DNA of 64,000 nt from Gracilariopsis chorda (lineage: Eukaryota; Rhodophyta; Florideophyceae; Gracilariales; Gracilariaceae): assembly GCA_003194525.1 (NCBI GenBank), contig NBIV01000135.1:62001-126000 (forward strand). The letters run 5' to 3'. Shown here in pieces: positions 1 to 8,493 of this stretch. How positions within the stretch are numbered: position 1 is the first letter of the stretch; the number at the start of each line of letters is the position of its first letter. The notes beneath the pieces were generated by a model. It was not told where the DNA came from. It searched no databases and saw only the letters and a program-made list of their open reading frames with translations. Made by a program: the position numbers and the translations under genes.

Positions 1-3000
1 GGTGTCCGTGAAAGGACCAACTCGAAAGGGGATATTCCGGTAGTCCGGTGTACCTGCGTATTGTACGCAAAGGTCACGGCATCCGTGTAGATATCCCAAG
101 TCTTGGGGTGGTCAGTCGTGTAAGCACGGAGAGCTGCGAGCATTGTCCGGTTGAAACGCTCGACCTGCCCATTAGACTGGGGATGATACGTGGTCGTGAA
201 GAGATTCTTCACGTCCAGTATCCGACAGACGTCCTGGAAAAATCGCGATGCGAACTGTTTCCCGTTGTCGGAAAGTAGCTCCAAAGGAGGTCCGTAGGCA
301 AACACCCAATGCCGCACAAAGGCGTGAGCGACCGTGTAGGCGGTAATCCTCTTTAGAGGGACTGTCCGAACTAATTTCGAGAACCTGTCCGTAATAACGA
401 GTAGGAACTTGTTGCCTCTCCTGGTAGAGAGCAATGGTCCGAGAATGTCAATTGCGACAAACTCGAGCGGCGCCCTGGCGGGGAATAGCTTCATCCGTTT
501 GGAGTGCTTCCGGAGTTTGACCCGGTTCTTCGCGCATTGCGTGCAAAACCGCACCGTAGCGTAGCAATCAACCGCAATGGCGGGCCAGTAGAAATCCCTG
601 CGAAGGGTTAGATAAAGCTTCCTCCCACCGGAGTGTCCCCCGAGTTTCGGGTAATGCGAAAGGTGCAATATCCGCTTCTGTAGCGTGTGCGGTACCACAA
701 CTTGTGGGGTAGCTTCGACGGTCCTCACGAGGTAACCAATGTCGTTCACCCCGAAGGGGAGGTTCTCTCCGCCGTTGAGGCGTGCACGTATCCTTGTACA
801 GAAGGGGTCCCCGAATTGTTCTCGGATCATTTCCTCGGTCTCAACCGGTACATAATTTCCCGGTATGGGTTTCTCAGAATCATCTCGCGATGCGAGTAGG
901 TAGTCGAAGTCAGCATCTTCGTCCCAGTTTTCTGGCTCAGCCTCGACGGCACATTCCGGATCATCCGGGTCCATTGCCATGAAACATGGGACTTCATCAT
1001 CCTCCGTTGGGAGTGCCTCCCCACTTGTGGGTAAACGCGACAGAGCGTCGGCTTGGGTGTTCTGCGCGCCCTTTTTATAAATGACTTGGAAGTCATATTC
1101 CGCGAGGCGGAGTCTCCAGCGCATGAGGCGTCCCGACGGGTCGGAGATATTCATTAACCACCTCAGTGAGGAATGATCCGTGTAAACGGTGAAATGGACT
1201 CCCATAAGGTAGGGGCGCAGAGTGGTCATCGCCCATACGACGGCGAGGCACTCTTTCTCCGATACGGAGTAGTTCCGCTCATGGACATTGAGCGAGCGCG
1301 ACCAATAACCAATTGGGTGTCGTTCCCCCTCGGGGGTGGTTTGAAAAAGAGCACACCCGACTTGGTAGTCGCTCGAGTCCGTATCTACGGAGTATGGCAA
1401 CCCAAGTTTTGGGAGATGTAGGATTGGTGCTGATGTGACAGCCTCCTTCAAGGAGTTAAAGGCTTCCGATTGCTCGGGCGTAGATGTTCCCAGTTTTGGG
1501 GGGTTCCCCTTTCGCAACAACGCGTTCAGGGGCGCTGCAGTATCCGAAAAGTTCGGGATAAACCGTCGATAGACGTTGAACAGCCCCAGAAAGGAGCGCA
1601 GTTCCGTTTGAGTACGGGGTTCTTTCGCCTCAACGAGGGATTTGACTCGAGCTTTCTCGATCGCTAACCGTCCAGGACGGATAATGTGACCCAGATACTT
1701 CACAGTATCTGTGAAAAACTCGCATTTCCTCAACTTGAGGGTAATTCCCGCATCGCGGAGTACGGTCAGCACGTCTCGGACGTGAGTGAGATGGTCGTCC
1801 AACGAGTTGGAGAAGATGATAATATCATCAAGGTAGACCAGACAACTCCGCCACTTAAAGCGGTTGAGTAGGATATCTACTGCACGCTGAAAGGTGGCGG
1901 GGGCGTTGGTTAACCCAAATGGCATCCGCTTGAAGCGGTACGTTCCTGCATGGCAGGTGAATGCGGTTTTGTCGCGATCCTCCTGTCTGACAGGTACTTG
2001 CCAATATCCCCAATTGGCATCAAGGGCCGTGAACACGGTGGCGTCTCCAAGGGAGTCAATGCACTCGTCCATACGAGGGATGGGGTACGTGTCCCTAACA
2101 GTCACGGCAGTGAGCCGGCGGTAGTCGACACAGAACCTCCAGGTTCCGTCAGCCTTTAAAGCCAGTACAACTGGGGATGCCCAGGGCGATTGAGCGGGCT
2201 CAGTCACACCTGCGCGGAGCATCTTGTCCACCTGGGACTGCTCCTCTTCCCGAGCTTTCGGACCTGCCCTGTAAGGGGGTTGTGCAACCGGTCACGCACC
2301 GGGGATTAAATCGATCCGGTGTTCCGTTGCATCAATCTCGCCAAGCGAGCCATCCCACATTGTGGTGAATTCCCGTAACATAGTACGGAGTTTGTTGCGG
2401 TGCGACTCTGGCACGTGGCTGAAGTCCAGCGCTTCAAGTGCTTTTTCCGGATCAATCCGGTCATTGCTCGATGGAGCATTGTCCTGTGGAACAGGTGTGG
2501 TTCGCAATTCCGAGTTACTCGGTATGTTCGACGCTGAAGTAGCGGTTTCCTCCCCCTCCTTAGACTTGACGTCTTCGGACGGCGGGGTGAACTCCTCAGA
2601 AGAGGTGGTAACTCCGAGTACATCGGCGGCTGTCATCTTCGTTGGCAGCATTCCCATAGGATGGGGGGTTACACTCCCAATTACTTGGTGTTTGACCAGA
2701 TACTGGGGGTGTTTGCCAAGGTTGGCAACCAATATCCGGAAAGGAACATCCGGGGAAATGGAGACAATTCCATTAGCCAGCGCCAGCTGGGATTTCTCGT
2801 ACAACGAGGCGAGGGGTTGTATAACCCGAAGACCGTGTTGACGGGAATTTACCTGTACCCAGACTTGGGACTCAGCCGGTATAGAAACCGAGGCAGCGAC
2901 GCGGAGCTTGGTGGACTCGCGGGACGCGGGCGGTGGTTCCTGCGCAGCAGGGAGCGGAACTTGTTTCCGAGAGGACCGCTTTAGCGGGCGGCGAACAATC

Positions 3001-3551
3001 GGAACCGACGATCCGTCGTCAAGTTCTACACGCCTGAGGCGGGGCCTGATTGCGTCGACAAATCTGTCGCAGTAATCACATCCCAGTATGACTGGTGCTG
3101 CCAGTGAACGGCAAACGATGAAGTCCAACTTCACCACAGATGTACCAAGTCTCACGACGAGGTCCACTGTGCCCACCGTTTGTAACGGATTGTTGTTCGC
3201 ATCCGAAATGTCGGGGACCGCGTCAGAGCGGATACGCGACCGCACAAGCGGGGGTAACAATGATTCCACGACAAAGTTGGGGCCTGCACCTGTATCCAGG
3301 ACGGTGAGAAACCTCACCATAAACTGGGGGTCAAGGCCAAGGTCGGCATAGACCTTATAATTGCACTTGGCCAAGACCAAGACTCTACCGGGAATCCGGG
3401 GATTTTTACTCCGTATCCACGGGCGACGCAACACACCGAGGTGCGCAGAGTCCGCGTCAGCGGTGTCTTTCCTCGAGAGGACTTTCACCGGGGAGCGAGG
3501 CGAGGACGCCTCGGGCGCCAACAGCCTCGTTTTTGAGGACGCCTCTCCCAA
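1..3551 (-). pseudogene. pol: pol: protease, RT, RNase H, integrase; one in-frame TGA, truncated by window edge
   Basis: Retrotransposon polyprotein that copies element RNA and integrates the cDNA. Domains along the minus strand: aspartic protease (DTGA at about 3286-3297); RT with the palm block LDANWGYWQ and catalytic YLDD at 1824-1835; RNase H with VDTDSSDYQVG near 1380 and the TDHSSLRWL block near 1170; an HHCC zinc domain near 540-680; and an integrase core with the first Asp near 450, SDNGKQF near 270 and QVERFN near 155. The frame is open through 1 apart from TGA at 2292-2294. That codon occupies the position normally filled by Arg in the gypsy 'ARPV.QPPYR' block just before the RT fingers, so CGA to TGA is the likely change. 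The frame is -1 relative to gag. The ORF has no ATG at its head, which fits expression as a Gag-Pol fusion. Confidence 0.88.
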
Positions 3552-3578
3552 AGGGGAGACTCCCTCAGTTAGTTTTCC
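3542..3578 (-). promoter_or_regulatory. possible -1 ribosomal frameshift site at the gag/pol junction
   Basis: The last two gag codons and the preceding base read G GAA AAC, followed at once by the TAA stop. Shifting back one base enters the pol frame without meeting a stop. About a dozen bases downstream a perfect 6-bp stem (TCTCCC / GGGAGA, 4-nt loop) could act as a stimulator. GGAAAAC is not a textbook X XXY YYZ heptamer, and similar hairpins occur throughout this element, so the support is circumstantial. Confidence 0.4.
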
Positions 3579-5743
3579 GCCTTCGGCGGTGGGTTGGTTT
3601 CCTCGACAACGAGTGCTTCATCCCGTTGACGGGGGTTTCTATCCGCATAAGCGGGGGTTGCAACGGATGGTTGCGTGATCTCCCGAATCGGGGTGTATGA
3701 AGCTTGCCGCGCACGCGGGGTCTGTGGTAGGGCGTGAGAAAAGTCCGTTTTAGCACGGAGGTAGGAAGCCGTCGGGACGGAACGTTTCTCCTCTGGAGTG
3801 AGGGCCTCATAATTTGCCACCACCTTGGCCATATCCTTCAGTGAACAAATACACTGAGGAGAGGTATGGCCATGGGCATAGCACAGGTGGCAAATGAGAG
3901 CCAGCACTGCGACACGCGGATTATTATTCCGAGTATCGGAGAAGCGAACCGCAGGGCGGGTGTCAGTCCATCCAGGCCGTTGATAACGGGATTGACCGTT
4001 TGAAAACGGGAGTCGTTGGGGTTGAACCCGACTGTTACCACCGTATAGAACGGGATCTTCTGTTCCCGTATCATGGGTCATCTCCGTCGTTGACGGTAAC
4101 TCACTGGTGGGTATCGACACACCATCCCCCTGCGCTAAATGCACGGTATCAAATCCCTGTCCAGGGTTCCCATCCGGGGTGAGCGGGAGAGAGGAAGCTT
4201 CGCTTTCCAGCAACAACGCCTTGGCGGATTTAGACCGATTGTTCGGAGTTCTTGCACGAAGTGCATCCCCTTCCGCTCGAGCGTGTTGGACCAGCTCGAG
4301 GTAGGTGATCCTTCGCTTGTCCTCCCGATAACGGGTAACTAAACTCCGGATTGCCGGGTCACGACCATCAATGAACATGGTACTGCGTTCCCCAGCGGGG
4401 TATACGTTACCACATCTGTGGAAAGCCTTGTTAAGGCGCACCGAGTAATCGGTCTCGGTCTCTCCAGCACGCTGGCGTGTATCTCGCAAAGCGAGGATAG
4501 CCTGCTGAATAGCGGTGTTGGTGGCGTAGGAGCGCAGAAGATACTGCACAGCCTCCGGCCAGCAAGTAACTCCTCCCTCGGAGGCGCGAGAAGATCCTCG
4601 GACAGAGGTGTATTGGTCCTCGGCCACTCCCCGTAAGAAATACGGTAAAGCCAAATAGGCTTGTCCCTCATTCATACCGAGGATATCGGCCTCCGCTACA
4701 AAGCGGGATAGGAAATCCAGTACTAGGACTGGGTCCTCTCCAGTAAAATACTGGTTGCGGAGCGAGAGCTGCATTCGCTTAATGCATTCTCGCACCTTTC
4801 CCGTACCACGGGGCGTACGTCCAAGTGACGAATCTTCAAGCCGGTAGTACCGGTATGATAAAAGCTTCCGATAATCCGGGTTTGTCGGTTTCAATTCCCG
4901 GAGACCGGGGTGTCTTCTCCCCTTCTGGCGGGTTCGGACCACACCTTCAGTGGCCGATGACCGCTTCGAGCGGGAGGAGTAGCCTCGCTTCTCGTCCTCC
5001 GAGTCGGAGTCCGAGGAGCTCGAGCTAACCGAATGGTTTCGGGGTGAGTCCGACGATGTCGAAGAATCGGAGTCCGAATATTTTCGGTGATGTTTCCGTC
5101 GGTGACGGCGTTTCTTCTTCCCAGCAAGCTGGTCGTTGTACGATGCCTCGTTTACCGGATCACCCGGGGATGGTTTGTCCATGAGGACGAACTGCTCCAG
5201 CGTCTCCAGGCGGGCACCAATCCGATCAAATCGGGCTTCAACTCCTTCGATGAAGGCGGCGGGTTGTCCCAAACTCTCCAACACGGAGTTGACGTCAGAC
5301 CGTAAAATACGGAGCTCCTCGGCGACCTCCTTTACGGGGGTTGCCGAGACCACCTCTTGGAGGGATTTTAGTTCCCCTACAAGGGTGTCATGGGCGGTCC
5401 ACAGAGCGCGGACCTGGGATTCCAGGGAAGTTCCCTGTGGGGTGTTATCGCCCGTTCTACGGGGGCTTGAAGCCGCGACAGCGGGAGCAGGCCGGGGTGC
5501 CTGGGGCACTGCGGCAACAGCCGGAGTCGATGCTGCATTCCCCTGCGGGGGTGATAACGAGGGCAAAAGGAGGTTCCGGGGTTCCCGGTCGGGGGTATCA
5601 TTCCGCGATGAAGCGGCGCCAGCACGGCTGGAACTTGTCCGTATAGGGATATGGGGTACGAACCGAACTTCGGAAGAGTCCGCGTTGTCGCGGGAGCGAC
5701 TACGCGTAACCACTGGCTCCGCGTCGGAGGGATTTCTCGACAT
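3569..5743 (-). CDS. gag: Gag polyprotein with RS/SD-rich tract and CCHC zinc knuckle (724 aa)
   Basis: Structural protein of the retrotransposon particle. The first ~110 residues are low-complexity and Pro/Ala/Ser-rich. They are followed by a predicted helical/coiled segment (~110-200), then a striking basic-to-Ser/Asp/Glu tract (~210-280) that resembles splicing-factor RS regions. A retrotransposon Gag fold follows at ~330-500, recognised by the aromatic/Leu pattern and the ETETDYSVRLNKAFHR block. Near residue 630 there is a zinc knuckle of form C-X2-C-X4-H-X4-C (CHLCYAHGHTSPQC). The ATG at 5743 is the first in frame. The TAA at 3569-3571 is directly preceded by GGAAAAC, a possible -1 slip site, and pol is open in the -1 frame across it. 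No disabling lesion is visible. Confidence 0.85.
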   Translation of the reverse strand: MSRNPSDAEPVVTRSRSRDNADSSEVRFVPHIPIRTSSSRAGAASSRNDTPDREPRNLLLPSLSPPQGNAASTPAVAAVPQAPRPAPAVAASSPRRTGDNTPQGTSLESQVRALWTAHDTLVGELKSLQEVVSATPVKEVAEELRILRSDVNSVLESLGQPAAFIEGVEARFDRIGARLETLEQFVLMDKPSPGDPVNEASYNDQLAGKKKRRHRRKHHRKYSDSDSSTSSDSPRNHSVSSSSSDSDSEDEKRGYSSRSKRSSATEGVVRTRQKGRRHPGLRELKPTNPDYRKLLSYRYYRLEDSSLGRTPRGTGKVRECIKRMQLSLRNQYFTGEDPVLVLDFLSRFVAEADILGMNEGQAYLALPYFLRGVAEDQYTSVRGSSRASEGGVTCWPEAVQYLLRSYATNTAIQQAILALRDTRQRAGETETDYSVRLNKAFHRCGNVYPAGERSTMFIDGRDPAIRSLVTRYREDKRRITYLELVQHARAEGDALRARTPNNRSKSAKALLLESEASSLPLTPDGNPGQGFDTVHLAQGDGVSIPTSELPSTTEMTHDTGTEDPVLYGGNSRVQPQRLPFSNGQSRYQRPGWTDTRPAVRFSDTRNNNPRVAVLALICHLCYAHGHTSPQCICSLKDMAKVVANYEALTPEEKRSVPTASYLRAKTDFSHALPQTPRARQASYTPIREITQPSVATPAYADRNPRQRDEALVVEETNPPPKAEN

Positions 5744-5827
5744 GAGAAAATACCGTTACGACGGGAAACGATCACGGAACTTCCGGTGAATGAAAACAAA
5801 CCTCGTAAGAGGGAAAACAAAAACCGA

Positions 5828-5845
5828 TTCTAGGTCGGGAGACCA
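5828..5845 (-). promoter_or_regulatory. candidate primer-binding site
   Basis: On the minus strand the stretch begins TGGTCTCCCGACC. The plus strand therefore looks like a tRNA 3' end: a T-loop-like GATT, 5-nt stem CTAGG, 7-nt acceptor strand TCGGGAG, discriminator A and CCA. It sits about 85 nt upstream of the gag ATG, where a PBS belongs. The cognate tRNA is not in the window, so this is an inference. Confidence 0.35.
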
Positions 5846-6665
5846 CTTTGTGGTGCAATGCCCCAAAGGGGAAAAACACCGAAAGACGTCCGGGATCTTC
5901 CTCTCACGAGGTGAACCCAGTTGGGTAGAGCCCTCCCAGAGGTGTCACGGCGAAGCCGGTTTGTAAGACCAGGGACACCTGTCGCGACTCGCGCAGGGAG
6001 GTGAAGGCGAAGAATCGGTATCCGCGTGAGCGGGGTGTGATCCTCAGTAGAGGTATGCTTCCACGTAAGTGGGGGTGTGTGAGCGGATGCGCACACGAGG
6101 GCCGCGGATAGCGGGAGGTGCTACCCTAAAAAGGGGAAAGAGGAAGGACGAGTGGGTCGCGAGAGCGACGAGTAGATACGGCAATGCCGGTGGACAGGAC
6201 TCCCTATACAGGGCGAAACACCAATATGATTGGAACAATTAGTACTCCCAATGATGGGTCTCCTTTAGATGTGCAAGGGGGGTGAACTTCCGTACGCTAC
6301 GGTGCTTCCCTCCAAGGAGGAGTTGAGAACACGCGGAGGCGGTAAAGCTCAGAGCCAATTCCCCAGGTTGGGGTCCCTTGTTGGGGAAGGTTTACTGGTG
6401 CGACGGCAGTGCGCCGTCGCACTAAGTACTAGCTTCCCAGAAATGGGTGTGAAAATAATAAATAAAATTAACTAAAGTACTCCACATTCCGTGGCAACAT
6501 CCACTACTGTGGCCAACCGCCAATTGACCCAAAACCGTGTCCCACGTGTCCATACCCACCGTAGTGGGGCGTAGTTCATATACACACTACACAACCGATA
6601 ATATCGGGAAAACAATCAAGTACCAAGAATCCCTCCCTGAGGGCGATGCACTTCAATCTGAGGAA

Positions 6666-7127
6666 ATGAGGGAACGTGAAAGGGAGGCAAAAGAACGTGA
6701 GAAGGAGGCGATAGAAGCGAGGCAAGAGGCGAAAGAACGTGAGAGGGAGGCGAAAGAAGCGAGGCAACGAGAAAAAGAACGTGAAAGGGAGGCAAAAGAA
6801 CGTGAGAGGAAGGCGAAAGAAGCGAGGCAACGAGAGAAAGAACGTGAAAGGGAGGCAAAAGAACGTGAGAGGAAGGCGAAAGAAGCGAGGCAACGACAGA
6901 AAGAGGCGAACCAACGAGAGAAAGAGGCGAACCAACGAGAGAAAGAACGTGAAAAGGAGGCGAGAGAACTTCGAGACAAACTGGATGCGGTTCAGCGCAA
7001 GAAGAGGCGTTACAAAAGGTTAGTCAAAGAAAATGTCCCTGACGAAGTAACAAGCATATCTAGTGGAAGTCCGAAAAGTAGTAAGACCACTAGTCCAGAT
7101 AAGAAAAGAACTAGACGTCACGACTGA
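6666..7127 (+). CDS. Coiled-coil Glu/Lys/Arg/Ala-repeat protein (hypothetical)
   Basis: Unrecognised. The ATG at 6666 opens a 153-residue frame, and the same frame is open upstream to about 6537 without an earlier ATG. It consists largely of 4- and 7-residue units such as REREAKER and KAKEARQRE, predicting a long charged coiled coil. A basic Ser/Thr-rich tail follows and ends with TGA at 7125-7127. The DNA has a 63-nt tandem unit (about 6715-6900). It lies directly against the right limit of the retrotransposon hairpin pattern and on the opposite strand, so it could be the 3' exon of a host gene interrupted by the insertion, or an accessory ORF of a repeat. No catalytic motif is present. The antisense frames rich in Phe/Leu/Ser are artefacts of the repeat. 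Confidence 0.45.
   Translation: MREREREAKEREKEAIEARQEAKEREREAKEARQREKEREREAKERERKAKEARQREKEREREAKERERKAKEARQRQKEANQREKEANQREKEREKEARELRDKLDAVQRKKRRYKRLVKENVPDEVTSISSGSPKSSKTTSPDKKRTRRHD
6715..6900 (+). repeat. 63-nt tandem repeat inside coiled-coil ORF
   Basis: About three imperfect copies of a 63-nt unit encoding a 21-residue E/R/K/A block. The second and third copies are nearly identical, which indicates recent unequal exchange or slippage. Confidence 0.75.
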
Positions 7128-8493
7128 ATAAAGCATATAAAAGAGAGTTTGTGTAATGAAGTCCGATAGAAGGAAGAAACCGAGACTGCCTGGTCGCTTT
7201 TAGAGACATCCCGGGTCGACGAAGGCGACCAGTCCGCCGATCGCCTGGGCGAGTTTAACGACATGACATCCCGGGTCATAACGGTCTCGTCTAACACAAT
7301 ATTTGTCCAGGAGCAGGAAAGTATATACTCAGCCTTGGGGACTTGACCAGAGCTTGATTCCGGCTATCACAAGGATAACTCGTAGGAGTTAAAGGTTAAT
7401 ACTCGAAATCAGAATGACGTTTCGTCCACAAGCAAGCGACGAACAAATGTCAGGATCAGAACTGAGCTTAAATGCCCTCGACGCAGGTGCCCTCGTCACC
7501 CAGTTGCTTGTCTAGCCCTTGTATTGTGATTGCAATCAAGTATTGAGGATAGCAGCTCGGGTTTGACCTGGTTTGTCGGTGGTGTAAAGCGCTTGTGTTC
7601 TACCCCTGGTAACCAAGACTAGTTTGCGATTGCAGGCATGGAGTGTTCAACGACGTTGATCACTTTCTATTACGATGCCCTTTGAGAACGTCAACCAGAA
7701 GAGCATGCCTGCCTCCCCTTCGTGATCGTTGTGATTTACTAGTTGACGAGATCATTAGAAAATGGCCTGTGATTGTGTTGGTCTAATCAGTCTTGGTGAG
7801 TTTCTTTGAAAAGAAATGATCGGTGCTATGTAGGAATTAGATGTAGGCACCCGTACAGAGAGAAAGAGAGAGAGAGAGAACCCTTAACCCTGTTTACTGG
7901 TGGCCTGGGCAATCATGGATGGGAACCCGGGTAGTTTTGTCTATCTTGCGATTGGGTTAGAAGGCTAACTCTTTACCCCTGTCCCCTTGATCGTACCTAA
8001 GCGACGTTATCAGGCGCTTAGCGCTCGCAATGAACAGCAATAACCATCTTGCGAAACTATCAATACCATATCGAGATGATATTGAGATGAGCATTTATCC
8101 TTTGCTATACAATATTCTCACAGTCGTGAAAGGTAACCCTTGGATCAGCGGAGTGCTTGCTAATCGCGGCGAACTGCACAGTTTTGCTGACTGGTTTTGA
8201 ATAGCATTCAAACGGTGCAAGCTTGGACAAGAAGGTCAGCGCCACGCGACTGGATCAAGGAGTCGTGACCATCATTTGCTCTGGCCAGGTAACGAATCTC
8301 GCGGGTATGCAAAAGGCTATTTAAAGGCTGTGACAGGCACGCTGATAGAATGCATCCTTGGAAGGTATTTTGACCGAAACGATACAAGAAATGATTACTG
8401 CTTTCTGAACAACAGCCAAGGGTTCTCGAGCTTCTCTGGATTTGCAAGTGAATCCGATCCAAAACCGGTGCTCTACTGCAACCCGGCCCTGAG
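7128..8493. other. Gene-poor interval upstream of glucosidase I
   Basis: No convincing ORF. It holds the dispersed repeat at 7200-7300, a short GA-rich run near 7860-7880 and the presumed promoter and 5' UTR of the gene starting at 8494. Confidence 0.6.
7200..7300 (-). repeat. Dispersed repeat, copy 1 (related to 51600-51800)
   Basis: Read on the minus strand it contains GACCCGGGATGTC, GTCGTTAAACTCGC and GCGATCGGCG in the same order as a tandem array at 51.6 kb. The element GACATCCCGGGTC occurs twice here about 60 nt apart, so this copy is itself a short tandem. Confidence 0.7.

Larger units (their letters stand above)
1..6643 (-). mobile_element. Ty3/gypsy-like LTR retrotransposon, incomplete at left edge
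   Basis: Minus-strand element with the order gag, aspartic protease, reverse transcriptase, RNase H, integrase. This order (integrase after RNase H) is diagnostic of the Ty3/gypsy group. Pol is still open at base 1, so the 3' end and 3' LTR lie outside the window. The 5' LTR cannot be delimited without its partner. I place the right limit at about 6643 because a very dense pattern of short perfect hairpins covers gag, pol and the upstream leader and stops there. A possible primer-binding site lies at 5828-5845, about 85 nt upstream of gag. The copy is nearly intact: the only clear lesion I found is one nonsense codon in pol. Confidence 0.9.

Noticed and set aside
5136..5789. 217-aa plus-strand reading frame
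   Set aside because: Antisense to Gag; basic, low-complexity, no family pattern. Gag on the other strand is certain.
1..6643. Hairpins read as transposon footprints or small insertions
   Set aside because: 13-bp insertions in gag and pol would break the frame, yet conserved RT and RNase H blocks run straight through them.
6576..6979. Minus-strand frames rich in Phe, Leu and Ser over the coiled-coil repeat
   Set aside because: Three overlapping frames are all open because the repeat is AG-rich; none resembles a protein family.
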